64,000 nt of DNA from Modicisalibacter luteus DSM 23508. Lineage in GTDB: Bacteria; Pseudomonadota; Gammaproteobacteria; Pseudomonadales; Halomonadaceae. A program made the position numbers and the translations under genes. Location of the stretch: contig NZ_KB899989.1 in assembly GCF_000378505.1 (NCBI RefSeq), positions 62,001 through 126,000 on the forward strand. Reading direction: 5' to 3'. Position 1 is the stretch's first letter; each line of letters begins with the position of its first letter. Positions 29,209 through 38,192 of this stretch are shown here, piece after piece. The notes below the pieces were generated by a model. It saw nothing but the letters and a program-made list of their open reading frames with translations, did not search any database and was not told where the DNA came from.

Positions 29209-31668
29209 TTAATGCATTGTCCGCGCATCACCCGGTAGCGTATCGATGTGCAAGGGTGCCCAATGGCGCGGCCGTGCGCCGGGAAAATCCAGGCTTGCCC
29301 AGGAACCGGCAAGTGGTGGCGCTCCACTCAACCATGCCGTCAACCCCTCGCGAAAGCGAGCCAGGAAACTTTCTCGCTCTTCGGTTTCCCCCATGAAGAA
29401 GGCAAATCCGGCGTACAGCCCGAGCGCATAGTCACGCCAATTCCCATAATGCCGCTGGGCTTCGGCCAAGGCAGTATCGAGCACATCATCCAATAAGGTG
29501 GTGCTCACCCAATCCAGGCTACGACCGGCGATGGCCAAATCCACTGCCTGAGCCAGATCCCAGGCGGTCATGTCGATATCGTTGCAGCCTGCCTCGTTGT
29601 CCCTTACCCGCCGCAGACGTAGCAAGTGATTACGCTCCTCCTCACCGCACTCGCCCGACTCGAGGATGGCGATTTCCTCCTCCAGGCGCGCACGATTGAG
29701 CGTGTATGGGGCATAATTTATCTGGTACTCCTGCCGGTCTCCCACCTCGAGCAAAAAGCCAAGAAACTCCTGCAGCCCCTCCGGACTGTGCAAACCATAG
29801 TGGCTATCCAGCCACTGCTGAAGTGCCTCACGCTCCGCCCGGCTCTCCCGCTGGGGCTCCCCCCAGATGCCGGGGTTAAGCGGGCCGGCCAGCGACAGAG
29901 CCGTCAGGCGCGTCAGGCTCGGGCGAGGACCGGGCTCCTGCCATTCCGCCTGACGCCAGTCCAGCCAGTGGAACGGGCTTCCCGGATCGTCCCTATGCCA
30001 GCGAATATCGTAAACCAGCGTATCCTCGGGCAGTTCAGGCAGGGCCGCTTCCCAAGCGGCCCAAGCCTCCAGCAGTCGTTTTGGGTTGGGATATAGCCGG
30101 CACAGCACGCCACGTAGCGACTCGGCTACGCGGGCCAATCCGGCAGCATCGAAATCACCGCTGTCTCCTGCCATCAGCAGATAGAAAGCATATTTCTCGG
30201 CCATGTGAATCGTCGCGGCATGTCGAACACACGATTGCAACCGCTCGCGTAGATGAATGGCCTCCTCCGAAGGACGCCCGAAATCGGTGTCCAGCGGCGG
30301 AAGCGCGCCGTGGGCCGCATCGATAGCCAACTGATTGAGATGATGGGACTGGGCGGGCAACCAATAGCGCGCCAGGCCATCGACACCTTCGTCCGGAAAC
30401 AGCCCGAGCGTCTCGGCTAGATATCGTCGAGCATCCTGTCGGCGTGCCTCGTCGAGAGTTACACCGATACCCTGACGATAAAGCAGGTCAGGCTCACGCA
30501 CCGAGGCCAACGCCAACACCCAGTGCCGAGTATCGGAACGCCAACGGCGCAGGGCAAGGCGTGAACGCTCGCGCTGCACTTCCGTCACTAGTCCCTGCAG
30601 CGGGACCCGCCATGGGCTGACCGGCGAGTTCATCAGCAGAGCCAGCTCGGGCACGGCCTGATCGGTGGGATAGCGGTGTCCCTCGAACAGGCTTCGTCCA
30701 CGTTGATAGGCTTGAACCAGCGCCATCCAGTCGCTGTAACGCCGCATCAGCAAGTCAGCGGCATGCGCAGCAAAATCCTCGGCTTCGTCCGCCCTCAACC
30801 AGCCAAGCATCAGACCGGCATAGGCGAGGTCGACCAGACGCAACCAATCCCAGGCGGCCCATTCCAGCGGCTCACCCTGCTCGAGATAGGCAAGCATCAC
30901 CTGACCATAGCGTCGTTGATCGTTGAGCCCGCGCAGCCAGGATTGACGCGTCGTCACATCGGCATCGAGCAGCCGGGCTGCGTCCTGGTCCCAGCCATAG
31001 CGATGTCCCTGCCCACCGAGCCACAGCAGGATACGTATCAGCTCTTCGCGACTGCGTATCTGCCATTCGTTTTCCAGCCAATCGGTGACATCAGGCCAGT
31101 CGCGCTCAGGCTGCGGAGGTAAAGCCAGAACCGGTGCGAAGATTGCCCGTAGCGCCCAGGTCCGCTCATTCTCCTGCTCAGGCCAAAGCGGCAGGTTCCG
31201 GCACTTGTTCAAGTGGACGCCGCTAACCTCCCACGTGATCCCGTCGCCTTGATGTTCAAGCTGTGCCAACGCCTCCCCGGCCAAGGCGAACTCTTCGTCA
31301 CCGTGTGACCAGCCCTCCTCAAGACGCGCCTTTTTCAAAGCGGCCAACCACTCATCCAGAGATGCGTATTGGGCATGGATGCTCTTCGCTACACGCTGAA
31401 CCCAAGCCTCGGTCTGCTCATTCGTCAACCAGCCTGCTGACGCTGCCAATGCGATCAGCTCCAGTGCGGCCAGCTGAAACTGAGGATTCGGTACGCCGGG
31501 AGGAAAGGCCTCCAGCAGTCGCCAGCCCAGCTCACCGCGTTCGACCACCCCCAACTGCGCCAATCGAGCCACAGCAATGGTCGGCTCCATGTCGGTGGGA
31601 TCTGGTTCGAAGGCCCAGCCGCACAGGACCAGTTGCTGTGCCCACCAGGCTTTTAGCGGATCGGCCAA
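29209..31668 (-). CDS. large protein with two DUF1266 modules, function unknown
   Basis: 819 residues, soluble, rich in Trp and Leu. Two DUF1266-like modules can be aligned by eye. One (about 175-360) contains AWDWLRLVDLAYAGLMLGW, then RRYSDWMALVQAYQRGRSLF. The second (about 590-795) contains AWDLAQAVDLAIAGRSLDW, then RHYGNWRDYALGLYAGFAFF. A weaker related stretch lies at about 67-115. DUF1266 proteins have no settled function and are sometimes found near contact-dependent or polymorphic-toxin loci; none is here. The start is TTG 31668 with GAGGTGA immediately upstream. It is divergent from gabD. Confidence 0.75.
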   Translation of the reverse strand: MADPLKAWWAQQLVLCGWAFEPDPTDMEPTIAVARLAQLGVVERGELGWRLLEAFPPGVPNPQFQLAALELIALAASAGWLTNEQTEAWVQRVAKSIHAQYASLDEWLAALKKARLEEGWSHGDEEFALAGEALAQLEHQGDGITWEVSGVHLNKCRNLPLWPEQENERTWALRAIFAPVLALPPQPERDWPDVTDWLENEWQIRSREELIRILLWLGGQGHRYGWDQDAARLLDADVTTRQSWLRGLNDQRRYGQVMLAYLEQGEPLEWAAWDWLRLVDLAYAGLMLGWLRADEAEDFAAHAADLLMRRYSDWMALVQAYQRGRSLFEGHRYPTDQAVPELALLMNSPVSPWRVPLQGLVTEVQRERSRLALRRWRSDTRHWVLALASVREPDLLYRQGIGVTLDEARRQDARRYLAETLGLFPDEGVDGLARYWLPAQSHHLNQLAIDAAHGALPPLDTDFGRPSEEAIHLRERLQSCVRHAATIHMAEKYAFYLLMAGDSGDFDAAGLARVAESLRGVLCRLYPNPKRLLEAWAAWEAALPELPEDTLVYDIRWHRDDPGSPFHWLDWRQAEWQEPGPRPSLTRLTALSLAGPLNPGIWGEPQRESRAEREALQQWLDSHYGLHSPEGLQEFLGFLLEVGDRQEYQINYAPYTLNRARLEEEIAILESGECGEEERNHLLRLRRVRDNEAGCNDIDMTAWDLAQAVDLAIAGRSLDWVSTTLLDDVLDTALAEAQRHYGNWRDYALGLYAGFAFFMGETEERESFLARFREGLTAWLSGAPPLAGSWASLDFPGARPRHWAPLHIDTLPGDARTMH

Positions 31669-31828
31669 GGTCTCACCTCTGAATCTCTCATAACGAATGG
31701 ATTAACGGCCTCATAGTTTAACGGAAAGCGGAGACAACGCCGATGCTGCCACGTCGCTTCGAAGATACCTAGCGAAAAGACCTATTTATGCCGGGTCCCC
31801 TTATAGTGGGGCTTGGCAAAATGTTTTA

Positions 31829-31834
31829 TATAAT
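31829..31834 (+). promoter_or_regulatory. possible -10 box (TATAAT) for gabD
   Basis: A perfect TATAAT, 52 bp upstream of the gabD ATG in the 217-bp gap. The TTGGCA at 31813-31818 is only 10 bp away, too close to act as its -35, so another factor or an activator may be needed. The rest of the gap shows nothing firm. Confidence 0.4.
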
Positions 31835-31885
31835 GCACAGTCCGTCAAACATGATAGCCCCTCTGGACTACTGGAGCATTGCCCT

Positions 31886-33334
31886 ATGTCCCTCGCTCTG
31901 CCCGACCTATTGATTCCGAAAGCCTATATCGGCGGCCAGTGGCACGATGCCGAGCGTCGCTTCGCCGTGACCAACCCCGCCACTGGCCAGACGCTGGCTG
32001 AGATCCCCGATCTGAATGCCGATGATGCCCGCGCTGCCGTGGCGAGTGCCGAGGCTGCCTGGCCAGCTTGGCGCAAGCGCCCGGCCAAGGAGCGGGCAGC
32101 CTTGCTTCGTCGTTGGTACGAACTGATCGTTGCCCACGGAGACGAACTGGCACGGCTGATGACCCTGGAGCAAGGTAAGCCGCTCGCCGAGTCAAAGGGC
32201 GAAGTGGGTTATGGCGCCTCGTTCGTCGAGTACTATGCCGAGGAGGCCAAACGTGTCGCTGGCGAAACGCTGCCCTCGCACGGCGCCGACAAACGTATTC
32301 TGGTCTTCCGCGAACCCATCGGGGTGGTAGCGGCCATCACCCCTTGGAACTTTCCATTGGCCATGATCACGCGTAAATGTGCACCCGCTCTGGCCGCTGG
32401 CTGCCCGGTCGTGATCAAGCCCGCCGAAGCTACGCCCCTGACTGCTCTGGCGTTGGCCAAACTGGCCGAAGACGCCGGTCTCCCGGCCGGTGTACTGAAT
32501 GTCGTAACGGCATCGCAACCCGCCGAAATCGGCGAAGTACTGACCACGGATCCGCGTGTTCGAAAGGTATCCTTCACCGGCTCGACTCCCGTGGGCAAGA
32601 AGCTGCTGGCGCAATGCGCCGGGACGGTCAAGAAGGCCTCCATGGAGCTCGGCGGCAACGCGCCGTTCATCGTCTTTGACGATGCCGATCTGGATGCGGC
32701 CGTGGAAGGCGCCATTGCCTCGAAGTTCCGCAATTCCGGCCAAACTTGTGTTTGTACGAATCGCTTGCTGGTTCAGGCAGGAATATACGACGCTTTCCTA
32801 GAGAAGCTGGCCAAGCGCGTCCGCGAACTAAAGGTGGGCAATGGCCTTGAGGACGGCGTCGTACAGGGGCCACTGATCAATCCTGCTGCCGTCGCCAAGG
32901 TACAGGCGCATATCGGCGATGCCCTCGGTAATGGCGCTCGCCTGGTCTGCGGCGGAGAACCACACGCCTTGGGCGGAACCTTTTTCCAGCCCACCGTGCT
33001 CGCTGACGTCACCGATGCGATGCAGGTCGCCCGGGAAGAAACGTTTGGCCCGCTGGCGCCCGTCTTCCGCTTCGAGAGCGACGAGCAAGCGATCGCCATG
33101 GCCAATGCCACCGAGTTCGGCCTGGCCGCATATTTCTACGCCAGCGATTACCGGCGTATCTGGCATGTCATGGAGGGCCTGGAATATGGCATGGTCGCCG
33201 TCAATGAAGGGATATTGTCCACTGAGCTGGCCCCCTTCGGCGGCATCAAGGAATCGGGGCTGGGCCGTGAAGGGTCACGTCACGGCCTCGATGAGTTTAC
33301 CGAACTAAAATATGTCTGCGTTGGCGGGCTGTGA
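31886..33334 (+). CDS. gabD: succinate-semialdehyde dehydrogenase (NADP+) GabD
   Basis: Oxidises succinate semialdehyde to succinate in the GABA shunt. 482 residues, the same length as E. coli GabD. It has the aldehyde-dehydrogenase catalytic Glu254 (SMELGGNAPF) and Cys288 (NSGQTCVC), the PWNFPLAM cofactor region near 153 and the FGGIKESGLGREGS C-terminal motif. The ATG at 31886 is preceded by GGAG. Thirty-three bases separate it from gabT, so the two form an operon. Confidence 0.95.
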   Translation: MSLALPDLLIPKAYIGGQWHDAERRFAVTNPATGQTLAEIPDLNADDARAAVASAEAAWPAWRKRPAKERAALLRRWYELIVAHGDELARLMTLEQGKPLAESKGEVGYGASFVEYYAEEAKRVAGETLPSHGADKRILVFREPIGVVAAITPWNFPLAMITRKCAPALAAGCPVVIKPAEATPLTALALAKLAEDAGLPAGVLNVVTASQPAEIGEVLTTDPRVRKVSFTGSTPVGKKLLAQCAGTVKKASMELGGNAPFIVFDDADLDAAVEGAIASKFRNSGQTCVCTNRLLVQAGIYDAFLEKLAKRVRELKVGNGLEDGVVQGPLINPAAVAKVQAHIGDALGNGARLVCGGEPHALGGTFFQPTVLADVTDAMQVAREETFGPLAPVFRFESDEQAIAMANATEFGLAAYFYASDYRRIWHVMEGLEYGMVAVNEGILSTELAPFGGIKESGLGREGSRHGLDEFTELKYVCVGGL

Positions 33335-33367
33335 TCATCACCGCCCGGGGATGACAAGGAGGAAGAA

Positions 33368-34666
33368 ATGAATAACGCCCAACTTAACGAACTCAAGCAG
33401 CGCTATGTCGCCAACGGTGCCGCCAGCCCTGCGACACAGTTCGCCGACCGCGCCGAGAATGCCCTGATCTGGGATGCCGACGGCAACCGTATCATCGACT
33501 TTGCCGGCGGCATCGGGGTGCTCAATATCGGCCATCGCCATCCCAAGGTGGTCGAAGCCGTAAAGGCCCAGCTCGACAAGGTAATGCACACCTGCCAGAC
33601 CGTCATGCCCTACGAAGGGTATGTAAAAGTGGCCGAAAAGCTCAGCCAGGTCACGCCGGTACGCGGCCATGCCAAGGTGATGCTCGCCAACTCCGGTGCC
33701 GAGGCCCTGGAGAATGCCGTCAAGATCGCTCGTGCGGCCACCGGGCGTAACAACGTCATCTGCTTCGACGGCGGCTACCACGGTCGTACCTTTATGACCA
33801 TGGCCATGAACGGCAAGGTCGCGCCCTATGCCACCGACTTCGGCACCATGCCAGGCAATGTCTTCCGCGCTCCGTATCCGGTACCGTATCACGGTGTCAG
33901 CGAAGACGAAGCCCTGCGTGGCCTAAGGATGGCCCTCAAGACCGACGCCAACCCCAAGGACACGGCGGCGATCGTACTCGAGCCGGTACTTGGCGAGGGC
34001 GGCTTCTATCCGGCCCCGGCCAGTTTCCTCAAGGCGATCCGCGAGATCTGCGACGAGTACGGCATGCTGATGATCATCGACGAAGTGCAGAGCGGCTTCG
34101 GACGTACCGGCAAGATGTTCGCTATTGAACACAGCGGCGTGGAACCGGACATCATCACCATGGCCAAGAGCATGGCGGACGGCATGCCGATCTCAGCCGT
34201 AGTCGGTACCGACAAGCACATGGATGCCAGCAGCGGCAACTCGCTGGGCGGCACCTATACCGGCAGCCCCGTTTCCTGTGCTGCAACCCTCGCCGTGCTG
34301 GAGGTCTTCGAGGAAGAGCACATCCTCGAGAAAAGCCAAGCCTTGGGTGACAAGCTCGCTGAACGCTTTGCCCAGTGGCAGCAGGAGTTCGACTGTATCG
34401 ACAACCCTCGCAACATGGGCGCCATGGCAGCATTCGATCTGGTGTCCGACAGGAACGGCCACACTCCGGATGCCGACCTGGCCGGTGCACTTTGCAAGCG
34501 CGCCCGAGAGAAGGGCCTGATCCTGCTTTCCTGTGGTCTGTACGGCAACTCCATTCGCTTCTTGATGCCGGTGACCATCGAGGATGACATCCTCGAAGAA
34601 GGACTCGGCATCATCGAGGAAGCCCTAAAGGAACTGGCGAGCAGCCGCAGCGCGACAACGGCCTGA
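33368..34666 (+). CDS. gabT: 4-aminobutyrate aminotransferase GabT
   Basis: PLP-dependent transfer of the GABA amino group to 2-oxoglutarate, giving succinate semialdehyde for GabD. 432 residues with NSGAEALENAVKIAR, YHGRTFMTMAMNGK, the IIDEVQSGFGRTGK segment and the PLP lysine Lys267 in TMAKSMADGMP. The strong ribosome-binding site CAAGGAGG lies just upstream. It closes the gab operon with a terminator. No GABA permease or local regulator is present. Confidence 0.95.
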   Translation: MNNAQLNELKQRYVANGAASPATQFADRAENALIWDADGNRIIDFAGGIGVLNIGHRHPKVVEAVKAQLDKVMHTCQTVMPYEGYVKVAEKLSQVTPVRGHAKVMLANSGAEALENAVKIARAATGRNNVICFDGGYHGRTFMTMAMNGKVAPYATDFGTMPGNVFRAPYPVPYHGVSEDEALRGLRMALKTDANPKDTAAIVLEPVLGEGGFYPAPASFLKAIREICDEYGMLMIIDEVQSGFGRTGKMFAIEHSGVEPDIITMAKSMADGMPISAVVGTDKHMDASSGNSLGGTYTGSPVSCAATLAVLEVFEEEHILEKSQALGDKLAERFAQWQQEFDCIDNPRNMGAMAAFDLVSDRNGHTPDADLAGALCKRAREKGLILLSCGLYGNSIRFLMPVTIEDDILEEGLGIIEEALKELASSRSATTA

Positions 34667-34691
34667 CCGCAACCCGATATAGAAATGAAAT

Positions 34692-34719
34692 AGCCCCGCT
34701 GACCCTAGTCAGCGGGGCT
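34692..34719 (+). terminator. terminator after gabT
   Basis: AGCCCCGCTGAC (34692-34703) pairs with GTCAGCGGGGCT (34708-34719) around a 4-base loop, followed by TATTAG. The T-run is short, but the 12-bp stem is perfect. Confidence 0.85.
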
Positions 34720-34842
34720 TATTAGTCACCGCTTCTTATTTTACCCTTACGCCGTCATGAGCGAAGACAGATCGGGAAGCTGACTGGCCTCGCGCGCGAG
34801 GCGGCGGGTCTCAACGCCGTTTCGTCGAGTGAAGTTAGGCTG

Positions 34843-36993
34843 TCAAGCCGGCATCGTGTTGGCCTTCGAATCGCGCGACCACACCCGATGCTTGCCCATC
34901 GCCTCGGCAAAGGGCGTAAAGATGTCATCTACCGTTGCCCCGAGGAAGATACCATCCTCCTGCATGGGAACACCGGCCTTGGCCAGCAGCCCCCTACCCT
35001 CGCCAATAGCGGCGATGGCCTTGAGGTGCTTGTAGGCTTCCTGAAGGTAATACACGCCGTCGCCGGATTGGGAAAGTGTCGTGACGCTTTCGGCTCCACC
35101 CGCCACGACTACCGCATCCATGGTCACCGAAGGTTCGCTGTTGAGCATGCCATCCGGCGACACGGTCTGGCCACTGGCTGCCTTTACCGGTGCCATGCTC
35201 GGAGCAATGACCATGGCTTGCGCCCCTTCCGCCTCGAGACGCGACTTGGTGCCCTCGACATGGTCGGCGTCGACACCATCGGCAACCAGGATCGCTACTT
35301 TGCGATACTTGATATTGCCCGGAAGACGCGCCATCAGGCTCAGCGCCGGCGAATCCACCAGTGTGCTGGCGCCCAGTTCCTCAGCAGGTGCCGGCTTGCT
35401 GGTTGGTGTCTCGATACCATGGTTTTCGCCTACTCGACGCGCCAGCTCGAGGTCGATGTTAGGCAGGATTTCCTTGATCACCCGCTCGCGAATCCAGGGC
35501 CGTTTCACCTTGGAGAGCTCGAAAGTATAGGCGCCGATGATATGTTCCTTCTCGACATCGGTCTGGCTGTTCCAGAATAGCGTCGCCTGAGAATAGTGAT
35601 CACCGAACGAGGGGCTGCGTGCACGAATCTTGCGCGCATCGACACGTTCCTGGTAGGACTCGAAACCTCCATTTTCGGGCGCTGCCGGTGTCTCGCTTGG
35701 CCAGCCGCCGTCAATAGAGTTGGGCTCGTACGAGGCCTGCCCCTTGTTAATGGTCTGGCGATGCATGGCATCGCGCTGATTATTGTGTGCCGGGCACACA
35801 GGTTGGTTGATGGGAATCTCGTGAAAATTGGGCCCGCCGAGTCTCAGCATCTGGGTGTCCAGGTACGAGAACAGACGGCCCTGTAGCAATGGATCGTTGG
35901 TAAAATCGATGCCCGGCACCACATGGGCAGGGCTGAATGCCACCTGCTCGGTCTCGGCGAAGAAGTTGTCCGGGTTGCGGTTGAGAGTCATCTTACCGAT
36001 GGGAGTGACCGGCACCAACTCTTCGGGAATGAGCTTGGTCGGGTCGAGCAGGTCAAAGTCGAACTTATGCTCGTCCTCCTCCTCGACAATCTGCACGCCA
36101 AGCTCATACTCGAGAAAATTGCCGCTCTCGATATCATCCCACATCTGCCGGCGGTTGAAGTCGGGATCGCGGCCCCAGAGTTTCTGGGCTTCATCCCAGA
36201 TCAACGAACAGGTACCGGCCAGCGGTTTCCAATGAAACTTGGCAAAACGTGCCTTGCCCTGCTTGTCGATCAGGCGGAAAGTATGGACTCCAAACCCTTC
36301 CATGTTGCGATAGTGCCGGGGAAAGGCTCGATCCGACATGGTCCACAGCACCATGTGTGTGGCTTCGGGCATCAATGACACGAAATCCCAGAAAGTGTCA
36401 TGAGCGGACTGGCCCTGGGGAATCTCGTTATGCGGCTCGGGCTTCACCGCATGCACAAAGTCGGGGAACTTGATGGCGTCCTGAATGAAAAACACCGGCA
36501 TGTCGTTGCCGACCAAGTCCCAGTTACCTTCGTCGGTATAGAACTTGGTAGCGAAGCCACGCACGTCGCGCACTGTATCGTTGGAGCCCCGTGGCCCTTG
36601 CACCGTGGAAAAACGCACGAAGACCGGCGTTTTCTTGCCGGGATCCTGAAACACCCCCGCCTTGGAGTACTTCGCCGCCGTCTCGTAGGGTTGAAAATAC
36701 CCATGCGCCGCAGAGCCCCGCGCATGAACGATACGCTCGGGAATACGTTCGTTGTCGAAGTGATTGAGCTTCTCGCGGAAGATGAAGTCTTCCATCAGAG
36801 TGGGACCACGTTCGCCGGCTTTCAGCGAGTTGTGGTTATCCGAGATACGCACACCTTGGTTGGTACGTAAATCATGTCCTTCGGCGTCGCTTCGATACGT
36901 TTCGAGGCTCTCCGACTTACTGTTCTCGCTCGTTTTGAACTTTTCGTCGTGTGGACCATTGCTGTTGGGGTTCGTATGGGGGTTATTCGCCAT
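34843..36993 (-). CDS. katE: large-subunit catalase KatE (HPII type)
   Basis: Hydroperoxidase II decomposing H2O2. 716 residues: N-terminal extension, catalase core with distal His90 ([14 protein letters not shown]), Asn in [12 protein letters not shown], and the proximal-Tyr segment [15 protein letters not shown], then a C-terminal DJ-1/PfpI-like flavodoxin domain (about 565-716, [15 protein letters not shown] onward), the mark of large-subunit catalases. The ATG at 36993 is chosen because GAGGAG lies nine bases upstream; a TTG two codons earlier is too close to it. It is monocistronic. Confidence 0.95.
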   Translation of the reverse strand: MANNPHTNPNSNGPHDEKFKTSENSKSESLETYRSDAEGHDLRTNQGVRISDNHNSLKAGERGPTLMEDFIFREKLNHFDNERIPERIVHARGSAAHGYFQPYETAAKYSKAGVFQDPGKKTPVFVRFSTVQGPRGSNDTVRDVRGFATKFYTDEGNWDLVGNDMPVFFIQDAIKFPDFVHAVKPEPHNEIPQGQSAHDTFWDFVSLMPEATHMVLWTMSDRAFPRHYRNMEGFGVHTFRLIDKQGKARFAKFHWKPLAGTCSLIWDEAQKLWGRDPDFNRRQMWDDIESGNFLEYELGVQIVEEEDEHKFDFDLLDPTKLIPEELVPVTPIGKMTLNRNPDNFFAETEQVAFSPAHVVPGIDFTNDPLLQGRLFSYLDTQMLRLGGPNFHEIPINQPVCPAHNNQRDAMHRQTINKGQASYEPNSIDGGWPSETPAAPENGGFESYQERVDARKIRARSPSFGDHYSQATLFWNSQTDVEKEHIIGAYTFELSKVKRPWIRERVIKEILPNIDLELARRVGENHGIETPTSKPAPAEELGASTLVDSPALSLMARLPGNIKYRKVAILVADGVDADHVEGTKSRLEAEGAQAMVIAPSMAPVKAASGQTVSPDGMLNSEPSVTMDAVVVAGGAESVTTLSQSGDGVYYLQEAYKHLKAIAAIGEGRGLLAKAGVPMQEDGIFLGATVDDIFTPFAEAMGKHRVWSRDSKANTMPA

Positions 36994-37196
36994 GCTCAAA
37001 CGCTCCTCGTTGGCTTGTGTGGTCCACCCTCCTCATAAGGCCGCACCGGCATGAACAAGAACATGGCAAATGACCATGTCGGCTCTTTACCGGCAGGCAA
37101 ACATTCTGTCTGGTTTTGGTTATCACTGCCCTTGCAAGGTAGACAGCCCCATTAACGCAGCGCAAGTTCGCGCGGTGCTTTCGTTAAGTGTCTGCT

Positions 37197-37745
37197 TTAG
37201 AACGAAGAGCCCGGCTGCTCGAGAAACGCCAGCTCTTCCGGGGTCGAGGGACGCCCCAGCAGCGCATTACGATGCGGGTAGCGGCCGAAACGTTCGAGGA
37301 TTGCCCGGTGACGATGTTCATAGTCAAGGTTGTCTTCGAGGCCGGGCTGGTCGAATAGCCTTAGAGCCTCTTCATGAATAAGCAACGATTCACTATGCAT
37401 GTAGGGCATGTAGAGAAACGCTCGCTGGTGCACCTCGAGATGCCTATCCGCCCCGGCCATTACGGCTTCCTGAGCCAGCACCAGCGCTTGCGGATCCTGT
37501 GCGAAAGCGTTGATCTGACCACGATGGATATTGCGCGAGAACTGGTCCAGTACAAGAATCTCGGCCAGACGACCTTGCGGCGAGCGTCGCCAAGTCCACA
37601 ACTCCCCCGCAATGGCAGCTTGCAACACGAACGAAAAGCGTTCGGTGATCTCTGCATCGAGCGCATCGTCCTTGACGAACCACTGCCGCGGTTCGAGTGT
37701 CTCGAACCAGAACTGAAGAATGTCCTGGGCCGTCGTCTCGCTCAT
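37197..37745 (-). CDS. DUF924-family protein
   Basis: 182 residues from ATG 37745 (GGGGTAGAGA upstream). The family signature is clear: DILQFWFETLEPRQWFVKDDALD at the N-terminus, LAEILVLDQFSRNIHRG (about 60-76), FLYMPYMHSESL (about 110-121) and HRAILERFGRYPHRN (about 146-160). Members are all-helical, TPR-like proteins with no assigned biochemical role. An in-frame extension to 37817 is not conserved. It starts 108 bp from the divergent small membrane gene. Confidence 0.88.
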   Translation of the reverse strand: MSETTAQDILQFWFETLEPRQWFVKDDALDAEITERFSFVLQAAIAGELWTWRRSPQGRLAEILVLDQFSRNIHRGQINAFAQDPQALVLAQEAVMAGADRHLEVHQRAFLYMPYMHSESLLIHEEALRLFDQPGLEDNLDYEHRHRAILERFGRYPHRNALLGRPSTPEELAFLEQPGSSF

Positions 37746-37853
37746 GTCTCTACCCCTATGCTCGCAAATTGATAACCTGAGCGTAGGTAACGCCAGTCCC
37801 GACGGCGAGCCTTTCATGCGCTCATGATCGCGTTTACGAAACTAGAGTTTCCC

Positions 37854-38075
37854 ATGACATTAGCGCAGATACTGGCCATGGCCGGTTATCTTTTCAATCT
37901 CATCGGCATCATTGTCTGTCTCGTCGGGCTTCACCTGGCCCGCCGCCCTTCCCATCGAGTGCTGGGCCGGCTCCTCGCCGTGCTCGGGTTCCTGATTGCA
38001 GCCAGTCCGCTTCTGCTTCAGCTGTTCGGCTTCGTAGACCCGGCCACACCGGTATCGCCGCCGCCTCCGCGCTGA
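37854..38075 (+). CDS. small two-helix membrane protein, unknown
   Basis: 73 residues from ATG 37854 (or 83 from ATG 37824, with no better ribosome-binding site). Two hydrophobic helices, about MAGYLFNLIGIIVCLVGLHL (9-28) and LGRLLAVLGFLIAASPLLLQLF (37-58), flank a short basic loop (ARRPSHR), and a Pro-rich tail follows. The family is not recognised. It lies immediately upstream of the PhoB-site array, so its stop abuts the phoD promoter. Confidence 0.55.
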   Translation: MTLAQILAMAGYLFNLIGIIVCLVGLHLARRPSHRVLGRLLAVLGFLIAASPLLLQLFGFVDPATPVSPPPPR

Positions 38076-38076
38076 A

Positions 38077-38127
38077 CGGTCATCTCTTTGTCATCACAGG
38101 CTCACGACGTGGTCAGAGCCTTGTCAT
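38077..38127 (+). promoter_or_regulatory. array of five PhoB half-sites (Pho box) upstream of phoD
   Basis: Five 7-mers of the CTGTCAT type recur at exactly 11-bp intervals: CGGTCAT (38077), TTGTCAT (38088), GGCTCAC (38099), TGGTCAG (38110), TTGTCAT (38121). All five share the TCA core in phase. An 11-bp periodic repeat of this 7-mer is the known architecture of PhoB binding sites. It ends 65 bp before the ATG of the PhoD-family phosphatase, whose expression would be expected under phosphate limitation. Confidence 0.75.
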
Positions 38128-38192
38128 ATACGACAGGCAGGCTAACGCCCAAGCTCTCAATGCCGAGAGGCAACTCGTTCTAGGAGGAAACC

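Noticed and set aside
31813-31834. TTGGCA with TATAAT read as a complete sigma70 or sigma54 promoter for gabD
   Set aside because: The spacing is 10 bp, too short for sigma70, and the -12 GC of sigma54 promoters is absent; only the -10 box is kept.
34789-34804. 16-bp palindrome GCCTCGCGCGCGAGGC downstream of katE
   Set aside because: No U-run and no terminator-like loop; simple CG alternation makes chance likely.
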